A stretch of DNA of 64,000 nt, from contig NZ_BOOA01000032.1 in assembly GCF_016862995.1 (NCBI RefSeq), positions 32,573-96,572 on the forward strand. Reading direction: 5' to 3'. Source of the DNA: Acrocarpospora phusangensis. GTDB lineage: Bacteria; Actinomycetota; Actinomycetes; Streptosporangiales; Streptosporangiaceae. This document shows positions 6,592 through 15,062 of the stretch, one piece after another (within the stretch, counting starts at the first letter, position 1; each line of letters starts with the position of its first letter). A program made the position numbers and the translations under genes. The notes under the pieces were generated by a model. That model saw only the letters and a program-made list of their open reading frames with translations. It was not told the origin of the DNA and ran no database searches.

Positions 6592-9557
6592 CCGGCTCAC
6601 GCGAGGCGAACCACTCCCGGGGACGCCGGCCCCACCGCTCCCTGCTGGACCACCGCCACGCCGAACGCGACCGGCTCGACAAGCTGGTGGCCGCGGTACG
6701 CGCCGGCGAGAGCCAGTCCCTCGTGCTGCGCGGCGATCCGGGCGTGGGCAAGTCCGCCCTGCTCGACTACCTGGTGGAGCGGGCCGCCGGCTGCCGGGTG
6801 GCGCGGGCCGCGGGCGTACGGGCCGAGATGGGGCTGCCGTACGCGGCGGTCCACCAGCTGTGCGCGCCCATGATGGAACGGCTCGACCGGCTGCCGGAAC
6901 CGCAGCGGGACGCGCTGCGCGCCGCGTTCGGCCTGCGCGCGGGGCCGCCGCCGGACCGGTTCCTGGCCGGGCTGGCCGTGCTGAGCCTGCTCGCGGACGT
7001 GGCCGACGACCGGCCGCTGGTCTGCGTGATCGATGACGCGCAGTGGCTCGACAGCGCCTCGGCGCAGGCGCTCGCCTTCGCCGCGCGGCGGCTGTCCGCG
7101 GAGTCGGTGGCGTGCGTGTTCGCGGCCCCCAGCGGTGGCACGCACGAGCTGTCCGGCCTGCCGGAACTGCTGATCGGCGGCCTGCGGGACGAGGACGCGC
7201 GGGCGCTGCTGCGCTCGGTCGTCCCCGGCCCGCTGGACCCGCCGGTGCGGGACCGGATCGTCGCCGAGGCGTACGGCAATCCGCTGGCGCTGCTGGAACT
7301 GTCGGCCGGGATGACGCCGGCCGAACTCGCGGGCGGCTTCGGCCTCCCGGCCGGGATCAGGCCGCCGCCGGGAGGGAGCGAGGACGGGTTCCGGCGGCGC
7401 CTGGAGCCGCTGCCGGAGGACACCCGGCGGCTGCTGCTGGTCGCGGCGGCCGAGCCGCTCGGTGACCCGGTCCTGGTCTGGCGGGCGGCGGCACGGCTCG
7501 GGATCGGCGCCGCCGCGGCGGGACCGGCGGCCGACCTGTGCGAGTTCGGGGCCCGGGTGCGGTTCTGCCATCCGCTCGCGCGCTCGGCGGTGTACCGGGC
7601 CGCCCCGCCGGAGGAGCGCAGGCGGGCGCACCACGCGCTGGCGGAGGTCACCGACGCGGCCGACCCGGATCGCCGGGCCTGGCACCGCGCGCACGCGACG
7701 GCCGAGGCCGACGAGGAGGTCGCCGCCGAACTGGAACGTACGGCGGAGTACGCGCGGGCCCGTGGTGGCATGGCCGCGGCGGCGGCGTTCCTCCAGCGGG
7801 CGGCCGAGCTGACCCCGGATCCGCCGCGCCGTGCCGTACGGGCGCTGGCGGCGGCCGGGGTCAAGAGGGAGGCGGGCGCGCCGGAAGCCGCGGCGGGGCT
7901 GCTCGGGGTGGCGCTGGCGGGTCCGCTCGACGAGCGGCGGCGCGCCCGCGCGGCCCTGCTGCACGCCGAGATCGTGTTCACCGCCACCCGGGGCAGCGCC
8001 GCAGCGCCGCTGCTGCTCGACGCCGCGAGACAACTCCAGCCCCTGGATCCTGAGCTGGCCCGCGACGCCTCCCTGGAAGCGTTGTCGGCGGCGATGCTCG
8101 CAGGACGCCTGGCTGCTGACGGAACCGGCCCCTGCGACGTCGCCCCCGCGCTGCCGACGCCCGGCCGCGCGGGGGACCCCCTGCTCGACGGCCTGGCGCT
8201 GCTCTTCACCGCCGGCCCCGAAACGGCGGCTCCCACGCTGCACCGCGCCCTGGCCGATCTCCACAACGGTTCCCCCGCCAGCCTCCACGAGGGCCTTCAC
8301 GAAGGCTTCCTCGACGGCCCTCGCGACGGCTTCGCTGGTGGTCCCCGCAAGGACTTCCCCCGCGGTCCGCGTGACGGTTCTCCCGACGGCCCTGGCGACG
8401 GCTTCCCCGACGGTCCCCGCGACGACTTCCCCCGCGGTCCGCGCGGCGATTCCCGCGACGGCCTTCGCGGCGCCGGGGAGGGGATCCGGCGGCTCTGGCC
8501 CGGGTGTGTCGCCGCCGTGGCCTTGTGGGACCACGACGCCTGGCGCGAACTCGCGGATCGTCATGTCGCGCTCGCCCGTGACACCGGAGCCCTCGCCGTA
8601 CTGCCCCTGGCGCTGGCCTCGCGCGTCACGGCCCACCTCTTCGAAGGCGAACTGGCGGAGGCGGCGGCGCTGAGCGCGGAGGCGCAGGCGATCACGGCGG
8701 CGACCGGGCTGCGCGTGACCGACCACGGCGCTCTCGCGGTCGCCGCCTGGCGTGGTCGCGAAGCCGAGGCGGAGGAGCTGATGCGCGTGAGCGCCGGTGA
8801 AGCGGCGTCCCGCGGGGAAGGGGCCGGGCTGACCGTCGTGGACTGGACGAGAGCCGTCCTCTACAACGGGCTCGGCCGGTACGACCGCGCCTGCGCCGCC
8901 GCCCAGCGCGGGAGCGAGGACCCGCCCGTGCCGGGCGCGGCGGCGCAGTGGGCGCAGGCCGAACTGGTCGAGGCGGCCACCCGCTGCGGCGACCGCGCCC
9001 TCGCGTACCGGGCCGCCGAGCGGCTCGCGGAGACCGCCCGGGCCTGCCCCACCGACTGGGCCCTCGGGATCGAGGCCCGGGTACGCGCCCTGGTCAGCGA
9101 ACCGAGCCAGGCCGAAAGCCGCTACCGGGAGGCGATCGAGCGCCTTGGCCGCACTCGGCTCCGGCCCGACCTGGCGCGGGCGCATCTCCTCTACGGCGAA
9201 TGGCTCCGCAGGGAACGGCGCAGGATCGAGGCGCGCCAGCAGCTCCGTACCGCGCACCGGCTGTTCGCGGCGATCGGGATGGCGGCCTTCGCGGAGCGGT
9301 CGGCGCTGGAACTGCGGGCCACCGGCGAGAACGCGCACCGGCGGAGCGTCCCGTCCGGCGGCGACCTCACCCCCCGGGAAGGACAGATCGCCCGGCTCGC
9401 CACCAAGGGTCTCACCAACTCCGAGATCGGCAGCCAGCTGTTCGTGAGCCCGCGCACCGTCGAATACCACCTCCGCAAGATCTTCGCGAAACTGGACATC
9501 ACCTCGCGCAGCCAGCTCGACCGGTTCCTGGCCGACGCCGACAGCCCGGTCGGCTAG
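6588..9557 (+). CDS. LAL-type LuxR-family regulator (AAA ATPase with TPR-like middle)
   Basis: Large ATP-binding regulator of the LuxR (LAL) family, 989 residues. A Walker A motif (GDPGVGKSA, residues 49-57) and Walker B-like VCVIDDAQWLD lie in the N-terminal NTPase. A helical repeat region fills the middle, and a C-terminal LuxR helix-turn-helix occupies about residues 925-985 (LTPREGQIARLATKGLTNSEIG). It starts inside the ROK stop (ATGA), so it is part of the same transcript and probably activates the locus or a related one. An odd stretch of Gly-Pro-Arg-Asp repeats sits at residues 558-628 within the helical region and is absent from typical members; it is listed separately. Other LALs include MalT and pathway-specific activators of antibiotic clusters. 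Confidence 0.9.
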   Translation: MTGSREANHSRGRRPHRSLLDHRHAERDRLDKLVAAVRAGESQSLVLRGDPGVGKSALLDYLVERAAGCRVARAAGVRAEMGLPYAAVHQLCAPMMERLDRLPEPQRDALRAAFGLRAGPPPDRFLAGLAVLSLLADVADDRPLVCVIDDAQWLDSASAQALAFAARRLSAESVACVFAAPSGGTHELSGLPELLIGGLRDEDARALLRSVVPGPLDPPVRDRIVAEAYGNPLALLELSAGMTPAELAGGFGLPAGIRPPPGGSEDGFRRRLEPLPEDTRRLLLVAAAEPLGDPVLVWRAAARLGIGAAAAGPAADLCEFGARVRFCHPLARSAVYRAAPPEERRRAHHALAEVTDAADPDRRAWHRAHATAEADEEVAAELERTAEYARARGGMAAAAAFLQRAAELTPDPPRRAVRALAAAGVKREAGAPEAAAGLLGVALAGPLDERRRARAALLHAEIVFTATRGSAAAPLLLDAARQLQPLDPELARDASLEALSAAMLAGRLAADGTGPCDVAPALPTPGRAGDPLLDGLALLFTAGPETAAPTLHRALADLHNGSPASLHEGLHEGFLDGPRDGFAGGPRKDFPRGPRDGSPDGPGDGFPDGPRDDFPRGPRGDSRDGLRGAGEGIRRLWPGCVAAVALWDHDAWRELADRHVALARDTGALAVLPLALASRVTAHLFEGELAEAAALSAEAQAITAATGLRVTDHGALAVAAWRGREAEAEELMRVSAGEAASRGEGAGLTVVDWTRAVLYNGLGRYDRACAAAQRGSEDPPVPGAAAQWAQAELVEAATRCGDRALAYRAAERLAETARACPTDWALGIEARVRALVSEPSQAESRYREAIERLGRTRLRPDLARAHLLYGEWLRRERRRIEARQQLRTAHRLFAAIGMAAFAERSALELRATGENAHRRSVPSGGDLTPREGQIARLATKGLTNSEIGSQLFVSPRTVEYHLRKIFAKLDITSRSQLDRFLADADSPVG
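8262..8472 (+). repeat. Short-period coding repeat inside the LAL gene
   Basis: About eight imperfect copies of a roughly 24-base unit encode DGPRDGFP-like octapeptides (variants GGPRKDFP, RGPRDGSP, DGPGDGFP, DGPRDDFP). The frame is kept. The segment interrupts an otherwise alanine/leucine-rich helical region and is probably a flexible loop produced by repeat expansion. Confidence 0.75.
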
Positions 9558-9601
9558 GGACTCGTACTACAGCCAGGTCTTGTTACCGATAGTGTCGGCG
9601 C

Positions 9602-9985
9602 ATGCCTGATGAGTTAACGGCTGACGATGTCCAGAAGTAGGTCTCGGGGCTGGATGTGCTGTTCGGGCGGGTGGCAGGCCGGTTAGGGCGAGTGGAACCG
9701 CGTCGGCAGGCGCGAGCATATCTGCTGGGCTTGCCGGCTCCAATCGAGCGTAAGAACGGCTGGCGGGTGGCCGAGGCGGCTGGGGACGCGGCTCCGGATC
9801 GCATGCAGCGCCTGTCGAACAGCGCTCGCCAGGATCCCCGGCAGGTGCGCGCTGACCTGCGCGACTACGTAACGGGCCACCTCGGCCATCGCGACGGCGT
9901 GCTGATCGTGGACGAGACCGGCTGGCCATCGCGGCGGCACAGGTCGGCGCGGCTACGGCTCACCGACGCGGGCCGCAACGTTTGA
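9602..9985 (+). pseudogene. IS701-family transposase remnant
   Basis: The reading frame resembles the N-terminus of IS701-type transposases: DVLFGRVAGRLGRVEPRRQA, then AYLLGLPAPIERKNGWRVAEAAGD, DRMQRLSNSARQDP and HRDGVLIVDETGW, which holds the first catalytic aspartate region. An in-frame TAG at 9638-9640 follows the first 12 codons. The frame then breaks after VDETGW into an unrelated tail ending at 9985. Most of the catalytic domain is missing, so it cannot transpose. No matching terminal inverted repeats were recognised. It marks an old insertion between the glucan operon and the unknown gene that follows. Confidence 0.85.
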
Positions 9986-10057
9986 GTACGCCCCTGCTCA
10001 GGCTCCGCATCATTTCCTGGCGCACAGTGAAGTCCCAACCTCTAGCCAGGAGTGATG

Positions 10058-10918
10058 ATGGGTAGTGAACTTCCAGACGCCGTAGCACGCCAAGTCATGG
10101 CGGATGTCATCAACGAAAGCAAGCGCGCCGCCGGCCTCACGATGCCCCCCGCAGAGGGCACTCAACACCTGCTCGCCCCTCTGGCCAAGGCTATCGCTGC
10201 CGACCCCGACGCGTCCGAGGCCCTGGACGCCATGCTCACCGTCATCCGCGAGCATCAGGCACTCGATCCACTCCCGGTGGGCGAATCGGCACGACTGGTC
10301 GGCATGGCAAACGTAGACCTGCACCCCGGGACCAACATAAAGTCGGCGCCTTACGACGGCGGCGGCGCAAACGGGCCCGCACAGAGCCACTACAATCCCG
10401 AGACTGGCAAGTTCGGGCTCACCGGTAATGCGGGCGCCATTCAGGGCGGACAAGGCGATCACGTGTATTCGGTGTGCTGGCTAACCTGCGCCGTCACCGC
10501 GCCACAGAGTCGAACGGTCGACGCCCGCGCCGTCGTCAAGTGGGAAGCCCTGTGGAAGCTCGCCCATGTCGGAGTGGCGGAGGCCCTGGTCGGAGCAGGC
10601 CCCCGTGCGACGGCGAGGGCGGGCGTGAACCTCCAGGCCTACGACTCCAACGGACCGGTCACCGACCTCGTTTCACACACACTCGTCAACCAGGACTATG
10701 CGGGCACGTCCACAAGCTGGCGAGAGAAACAGAACGACGACGGCGGGTACGCGCCGCAGATGCAGGTCAGCTTCCAGCTGCCGGCCGGGCAGACCCGCTG
10801 GGTGAACGCGATCTTCTGGCTGGACCTCAACGCCTACTACTCTCCCATCTGGAACCAGGCGTCCAGCAGCCTGAGAATCAATGGTGAGGTGGTGTTCTTC
10901 GCCTTCGACGGCCTATAG
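10058..10918 (+). CDS. Orphan protein of unknown function, probably beta-rich
   Basis: No family was recognised. The protein has 286 residues from ATG 10058, chosen because AGGAG (10048-10052) lies five bases upstream; GTG 10052 and ATG 10055 are possible. The first 85 residues are helical and acidic (AKAIAADPDASEALDAMLTVIREH). The rest looks like beta-strands with many aromatic and polar residues (HVYSVCWLTCAV, WVNAIFWLDLNAYY, INGEVVFFAF). No signal peptide or membrane segment is evident. Codon use is less GC-biased than its neighbours. It sits between a transposase remnant and NACHT/WD40 remnants, so recent acquisition is plausible. A possible short hairpin follows at 10920-10937. Confidence 0.7.
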   Translation: MGSELPDAVARQVMADVINESKRAAGLTMPPAEGTQHLLAPLAKAIAADPDASEALDAMLTVIREHQALDPLPVGESARLVGMANVDLHPGTNIKSAPYDGGGANGPAQSHYNPETGKFGLTGNAGAIQGGQGDHVYSVCWLTCAVTAPQSRTVDARAVVKWEALWKLAHVGVAEALVGAGPRATARAGVNLQAYDSNGPVTDLVSHTLVNQDYAGTSTSWREKQNDDGGYAPQMQVSFQLPAGQTRWVNAIFWLDLNAYYSPIWNQASSSLRINGEVVFFAFDGL

Positions 10919-10919
10919 C

Positions 10920-10937
10920 GCTCCGCCGTGACGGAGC
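10920..10937 (+). terminator. Possible weak terminator after the orphan gene
   Basis: GCTCCG and CGGAGC form a 6-bp stem with a 6-base loop immediately after the stop codon. There is no T-tract, so this is a weak call. Confidence 0.35.
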
Positions 10938-11016
10938 AGCGCGCACTCACGTAGCCACCCCAGCACGGCCAGTCGGAGCCGCCCGGCCCATGTCACAAGG
11001 CCGGACCTACGACCGA

Positions 11017-11120
11017 TCAGCCAAACAGCTCCCACAGCCGGATGATCTTATTTTCTGTGACGGTGGCGAAGAGGGAGCCGTCAGGGCTGAAGGCCGCCGC
11101 GGTGGGCCACTCGTACGAGG
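11017..11120 (-). pseudogene. C-terminal WD40 repeat remnant
   Basis: The minus-strand frame reads AAFSPDGSLFATVTENKIIRLWELFG and then a stop, the typical last blade of a WD40 propeller. No start or upstream blades are attached in frame. It is a leftover of a larger gene and belongs with the NACHT-like remnant at 11212-11915 and the WD40 scrap near 11960-12035. Confidence 0.7.
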
Positions 11121-11211
11121 GTGAGCCTGCGGTCCGTGCGCCAGCTCGTGAGCGGTGTGCTTGCCTGCCCGTCCCGCACCGGAATCTCGGCCCACTCAGC
11201 CACCGCGTCCG

Positions 11212-11915
11212 TCATGAAGACGAGCAGGATCGATCCCCCGGTCCGAGCACCACCGCCATGACGAATGCCGCCATCAGGGCGTCGGTTAGCGCGTCGCCGG
11301 TGACGAAATTGACCATCGCCTGCCAGACTCCGCCCAACAGCGCCAACCCGATCGCTATCCCGCTCGCGATCGAGAAGCCGAACAGCAGCTTGTTGAGCAG
11401 TGAGAAGATCCGCCGCCCGATCCGCAGGTCGGCGTAACCGGGCTGGTCATGCGCCCAGGTGTGGTCGGACCTTTCCCGATACGAGGTGATGATCACCACA
11501 CCGCCGACGAGGAACCACCAGGAGAAGGCGTCCAGCGCCAGCGTGGCGAGCGCTCCTCCCCACGCCACGCTCGCCACCAGCACCAAGAGCATGGTGCCCG
11601 GTCCAGGAGGAGGTTGGCGGATGGTCAGGGCCGCGAGCCGCCACCAGGCGAAGTCCCTGACCCCGATGCTCTTGTCGCCCAGGGGTACCTCCTCGGCGTC
11701 GAGCCACAGGCCCAAAGGGCTGGACAGGGTCTCGGAGAGCGGGGTCGGCCCACCGTCGCGCAGCCGGTCGAGCAGACGGCCCCAGCCCGGATGCGGAACG
11801 GTCCGTACGAGGATGCCGTCCAGGTAGTCGGCGGCGGCAGCGGCCGACATGGGCTCCGCCTCGACCACGGCGGCCCGGCCCAGCGCCTGCGCAGCGGCGG
11901 AACGTCGCCCTGCGC
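11212..11915 (-). pseudogene. Fragment of a NACHT-type NTPase with membrane helices
   Basis: The minus-strand frame is open from about 11915 to the stop at 11212. It begins GRAAVVEAEPMSAAAAADYL, then has RLRDGGPTPLSETLSSPLGLWL. This pattern matches the region after the sensor motifs of actinobacterial NACHT NTPases (EPLS.A.A..YL...PLA.ALSTPLM..LA). Two or three hydrophobic segments follow (MLLVLVASVAWGGALATLAL, WWFLVGGVVIITSY, FGFSIASGIAIGLALLGGVW). Walker motifs and the N-terminal effector domain are missing, and nothing upstream supplies a start. I treat it as a decayed gene; a short standalone membrane protein starting at ATG 11868 (218 residues) is the alternative. Confidence 0.55.
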
Positions 11916-11959
11916 TCAGGCTCCGGCATCACCGCGGCCGCGTCGGCCGACCCGTTCAA

Positions 11960-12035
11960 CGACGAGGTGTTCTGGACCGGCGACCGCTCACCACGTCCCA
12001 TAGACGGATCGTCACCGATCGGGCGCAATCTGTCA
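11960..12035 (-). pseudogene. Internal WD40 repeat scrap
   Basis: A short minus-strand stretch encodes RSVTIRLWDVVSGR, a clear WD40 strand with the WD dipeptide, soon followed by a stop. It lies upstream, in the minus direction, of the NACHT fragment. The order of pieces differs from an intact NACHT-WD40 gene, which suggests rearrangement or remnants of two related genes. Confidence 0.55.
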
Positions 12036-12169
12036 GGAGATCTAAGAAACGGCTCCCAGGCTAGGCGTTCCCGCTGGGGCTTCACGGATTCGAACGGCAA
12101 GCCGGTGCGGCGACCATCGAAGAGCAGGGCATCCCCCCGGATGCGCCGCTCGAGAGAAGGAGCAAGCAC

Positions 12170-12889
12170 ATGAGCGTCACCACGACGGCCCCGGGCAGAC
12201 CCACGATCGTGCTCGTGCACGGGGCGTTCGCCGAGTCGTCGAGCTGGAACGGCGTCATCGCCGGGCTGCTCGCCGACGGATATCCGGTCCTCGCGCTCGC
12301 GAACCCGCTGCGCGGCGTGGCCGGCGACGCCGACTACCTCCGCGGCGTCCTCACCGACATCGAGGGCGACGTGGTCCTCGTCGGCCACTCGTACGGCGGC
12401 ATGGTGATCACCAATGGCGGGACCGGGAACCCCAACGTCAAGGCCCTCGTCTACATCTGCGGCTTCGCACCCGACGTGGGCGAGACCGCCGCCGAACTCT
12501 CCGGCCGCTACGAGGGCGGCACGCTCGGCGAGACCCTCGCCGTGGTCAAGCTGCCCGACGGCGGCACCGACCTCTACATCCGGCAGGACCGCTACCACCG
12601 GCAGTTCGCGGCCGACTCCACGGTCGAGGAGGCCGCGATCATGGCCGCGACCCAGCGCCCGATCACGGAGGCGGCGCTCATGGAGCCGTCGGGGGAGCCC
12701 GCCTGGAGGTCGATCCCCTCCTGGTTCCTGTTCGGCAGCGAGGACAAGAACATCCCGGCCGCCGCGCACCGTTTCATGGCGGAACGCGCCGGCTCCCGGC
12801 GGACCGTGGAGCTGACGGGCTCGCACACGGTCGCCATCCCGGAGGCGGCGGCCGCCGTGGACATCATCCGCGAGGCGGCCCGGGGGTAG
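12170..12889 (+). CDS. Alpha/beta hydrolase
   Basis: Single-domain alpha/beta-fold hydrolase, 239 residues, cytoplasmic. The oxyanion strand is IVLVHGAFAESSSWNGV and the nucleophile elbow is GHSYGG with S74. The final histidine is probably in GSHTVAIPEA near the C-terminus. The acid is probably D in the FGSEDKNIP segment. The protein resembles the small esterase/chloroperoxidase-like group common in actinomycetes. The ribosome site GAGAAGGAG precedes ATG 12170. It is monocistronic and ends in a strong hairpin. The substrate cannot be told from the sequence. Confidence 0.88.
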   Translation: MSVTTTAPGRPTIVLVHGAFAESSSWNGVIAGLLADGYPVLALANPLRGVAGDADYLRGVLTDIEGDVVLVGHSYGGMVITNGGTGNPNVKALVYICGFAPDVGETAAELSGRYEGGTLGETLAVVKLPDGGTDLYIRQDRYHRQFAADSTVEEAAIMAATQRPITEAALMEPSGEPAWRSIPSWFLFGSEDKNIPAAAHRFMAERAGSRRTVELTGSHTVAIPEAAAAVDIIREAARG

Positions 12890-12900
12890 CGGGGGCGCTC

Positions 12901-12932
12901 CGAAGAACCCCGGCTCGAACCGGGGTTCTTCG
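12901..12932 (+). terminator. Strong hairpin terminator after the hydrolase
   Basis: Thirteen-base arms (12901-12913 and 12920-12932) pair perfectly around a CTCGAA loop, 11 bases after the stop codon. The right arm shares GGGGTTCTTCGG with the tandem repeats that follow, so the repeat may have grown from the terminator. Confidence 0.8.
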
Positions 12933-13140
12933 GGCTTTCGGCCCTAAGGAATGTCGTGCCGCGGCGACGGGCACGTCCTGCTGGGGTTCTTCGGCTTCCG
13001 CTCGCGGGAATGTCGCGCTGCGGAGGTGGGGCGCGTCCTGCTGGGGTTCTTCGGCTTCCGCTCGCGGGAATGTCGCGCTGCGGAGGTGGGACGCGTCCCG
13101 CTTGGGGGCCTTCGACTTTCGCCTGGGGAACGTCGCGTTA
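12921..13140. repeat. 60-bp tandem repeat, about 3.5 copies
   Basis: A unit of exactly 60 bases, anchored on GGGTTCTTCGGCTTCCGC and GGAATGTCGCGCTGCGG, recurs with starts near 12925, 12986, 13046 and a diverged last copy near 13106. The two central copies are almost identical. The region lies between the hydrolase terminator and the next regulator gene, is non-coding by position, and has no spacer structure like CRISPR. Confidence 0.85.
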
Positions 13141-13215
13141 TGGGGCGGATGGGGCACTGCTGTCGGAAACCTATTGTTGATGGGCCAGGCGCGGCTGCGG
13201 AGGGGGACGGATCTC

Positions 13216-14073
13216 ATGGACCGGGCACGGCTCGCCGACTTCCTGCGTACTCGCCGGGAGGCGCTGCAACCCGAGGACGTGGGACTGCCACGCGGGAGAC
13301 GGCGGCGGACCAGCGGCCTGCGCCGCGAGGAGGTCGCCGTGCTGTCCGACATGTCGATCGACTACTACAGCAGGCTGGAACAGCACCGCGGGCCGCACCC
13401 GTCGGAGCAGATGCTGAGCGCGCTCGCCCGCGGCCTCCGCCTCTCCCTCGAGGAACGCGACCACCTGTTCCGCCTCGCCGGGTACGCCACCCCGCAGCGC
13501 CACCTCCGCGCCGACCACATCAACCCGGGCATGATGCGCATCTTCGACGGCCTGGCGGACGCCGCCGCGCAGATCGTCACGTACCTGGGGGAGACGCTGA
13601 AGCAGACCCGCCTGTCGGTGGCGCTGATCGGCGACGAGAGCCTGCACACCGGACTGGCGCGCAGCCTGCACTACCGCTGGTTCACCGACCCGGAAACCCG
13701 GGAGCTGTACCACGAAGAGGACCAGGAGGACCACACCAGGCTGATCGCGGCCAACCTGCACCGCGTCTACACGCGTGACGGCGCCGGCTCACGGGCGGCG
13801 GCCATCGTGGACGCGCTGCTGGACAAGAGCCCCGAATTCACCGCGATCTGGGGCGAACACCCGGTCACAGGCCCGTACTGCCCGCCGAAACGAGTCCGGC
13901 ATCCCCAACTCGGGCTCCTGGAACTGCACTGCCAGACCCTGCTCGACCCCGACCAGTCCCAGCTGCTGGTGGTCTACACGGCAACCCCGGGCACCGAGAG
14001 CTACGACAAGCTCCGACTGCTCTCAATCATCGGCGCCCAGCCCGAGAGCGCCGGCGCCGGATCTACTTTGTAA
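13216..14073 (+). CDS. XRE-family regulator with MmyB-like ligand domain
   Basis: Helix-turn-helix regulator of 285 residues. The N-terminal XRE domain (residues 1-75) has the signature TSGLRREEVAVLSDMSIDYYSRLEQ of the MmyB/antibiotic-synthesis regulator group. The C-terminal PAS-like MmyB domain (about 100-270) binds small ligands in this family. ATG 13216 follows GGAGGGGGACGG. It converges on the MDR gene at 14080, only six bases away, and may regulate that gene, as XRE-oxidoreductase pairs of this type are common; the link is inference. Confidence 0.88.
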   Translation: MDRARLADFLRTRREALQPEDVGLPRGRRRRTSGLRREEVAVLSDMSIDYYSRLEQHRGPHPSEQMLSALARGLRLSLEERDHLFRLAGYATPQRHLRADHINPGMMRIFDGLADAAAQIVTYLGETLKQTRLSVALIGDESLHTGLARSLHYRWFTDPETRELYHEEDQEDHTRLIAANLHRVYTRDGAGSRAAAIVDALLDKSPEFTAIWGEHPVTGPYCPPKRVRHPQLGLLELHCQTLLDPDQSQLLVVYTATPGTESYDKLRLLSIIGAQPESAGAGSTL

Positions 14074-14079
14074 AGGCCC

Positions 14080-15048
14080 TCACACGGTGATGACGATCTT
14101 GGCCTTCGCGTGCTCCTTGCTGAAGTACCGCATCGCCTCCGGCACATCGCTCAACGCGTAGGTCCTGTCGATCGCCGGTGCGATCCGACCGGATTCGAGC
14201 ATCTCCTTGAGTTCGGCGAGGTTGTCCGGGCTGGGTGACGCCATGAGGCTGCGCAGGCGATGCCGTACGAACGGGGCGAGCATGAGCGCGCTGATGAGCC
14301 GGCCCATCGGCCCGACCCACCGGTTGCCCTTCGAACTGGACAGGACGAGGATTCCGCGGGGGTTCAGCACGCGCCTGAAGGCGGATAACGAATGATTGCC
14401 CGCGAGGTCGAAGATGAGGTCGTAGCGCCGGTCGCCCGTGGTGAAATCCTCCCGGGTGTAGTCCACGACATGGTCGGCGCCGATCGAGCGGACCAGCTCC
14501 ACGTTCCTCGTGCTGCACACACCGGTCACCTCCGCGCCGGCCGCTTTGGCGATCTGGACGGCGAAGGTTCCCACGCCTCCCGATGCCCCGTTGATCAGGA
14601 CTTTCTGCCCCCGCGCCAGCTCGCCCCGGTCCCGGAGGCCCTGCAGCGCGGTGTTCGCCGCCCACGGCACGGCCGCCGCCTCCGCGAAGCTCAGGTTGGC
14701 CGGCTTCGCGCAGAGCAGTTTCTCGGGAACGCTGGCGTACTCCGCGAAGCCGCCGGCGGAGATCTCGGCGTAGACCTCGTCGCCCGGCCGGAACCGGGTC
14801 ACGTTCTTGCCGACGGCTTCGACCTCGCCGGCGATGTCCCTGCCGGGCACCTGCCGCTTGGGGCCGCGCAGGCCGAACGCCAGACGGCCCAGGTAGGGCT
14901 CTCCGGTCATGGTCACCAGGTCGCCGTGGGTGACCGACGACGCGTGCACCCGGACCAGGACGTCGTCGTCGCCGGGGGTGGGTTTGTCGGCTTCGCCGAT
15001 TCGCAGGACGTCGGGGGTGCCGTACTTCTCCTGGACGATCGCTTTCAT
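14080..15048 (-). CDS. Zinc-free MDR oxidoreductase (quinone oxidoreductase-like)
   Basis: Medium-chain dehydrogenase/reductase of 322 residues. It has a GroES-like N-terminal domain (residues 1-125) and a Rossmann domain with the NADPH loop INGASGGVGTFAVQIAKAAGA near 150-170. Catalytic zinc ligands of alcohol dehydrogenases are missing, which places it with NADPH:quinone oxidoreductases and enoyl reductases. The ribosome site GGGAGACC precedes ATG 15048. It is downstream of the small membrane protein and HTH genes on the same strand, with a 14-base gap, so the three may form an operon controlled by the HTH protein. Confidence 0.9.
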   Translation of the reverse strand: MKAIVQEKYGTPDVLRIGEADKPTPGDDDVLVRVHASSVTHGDLVTMTGEPYLGRLAFGLRGPKRQVPGRDIAGEVEAVGKNVTRFRPGDEVYAEISAGGFAEYASVPEKLLCAKPANLSFAEAAAVPWAANTALQGLRDRGELARGQKVLINGASGGVGTFAVQIAKAAGAEVTGVCSTRNVELVRSIGADHVVDYTREDFTTGDRRYDLIFDLAGNHSLSAFRRVLNPRGILVLSSSKGNRWVGPMGRLISALMLAPFVRHRLRSLMASPSPDNLAELKEMLESGRIAPAIDRTYALSDVPEAMRYFSKEHAKAKIVITV

Positions 15049-15062
15049 GATGGTCTCCCTGA

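Noticed and set aside
6597..9470. Long minus-strand frame opposite the LAL gene
   Set aside because: It lies entirely antisense to a strong gene; its Arg/Gly-rich translation has no domain and no ribosome site.
12864..13352. Minus-strand frame through the 60-bp repeats
   Set aside because: Repetitive translation follows from the array, it overlaps two real genes, and there is no ribosome site.
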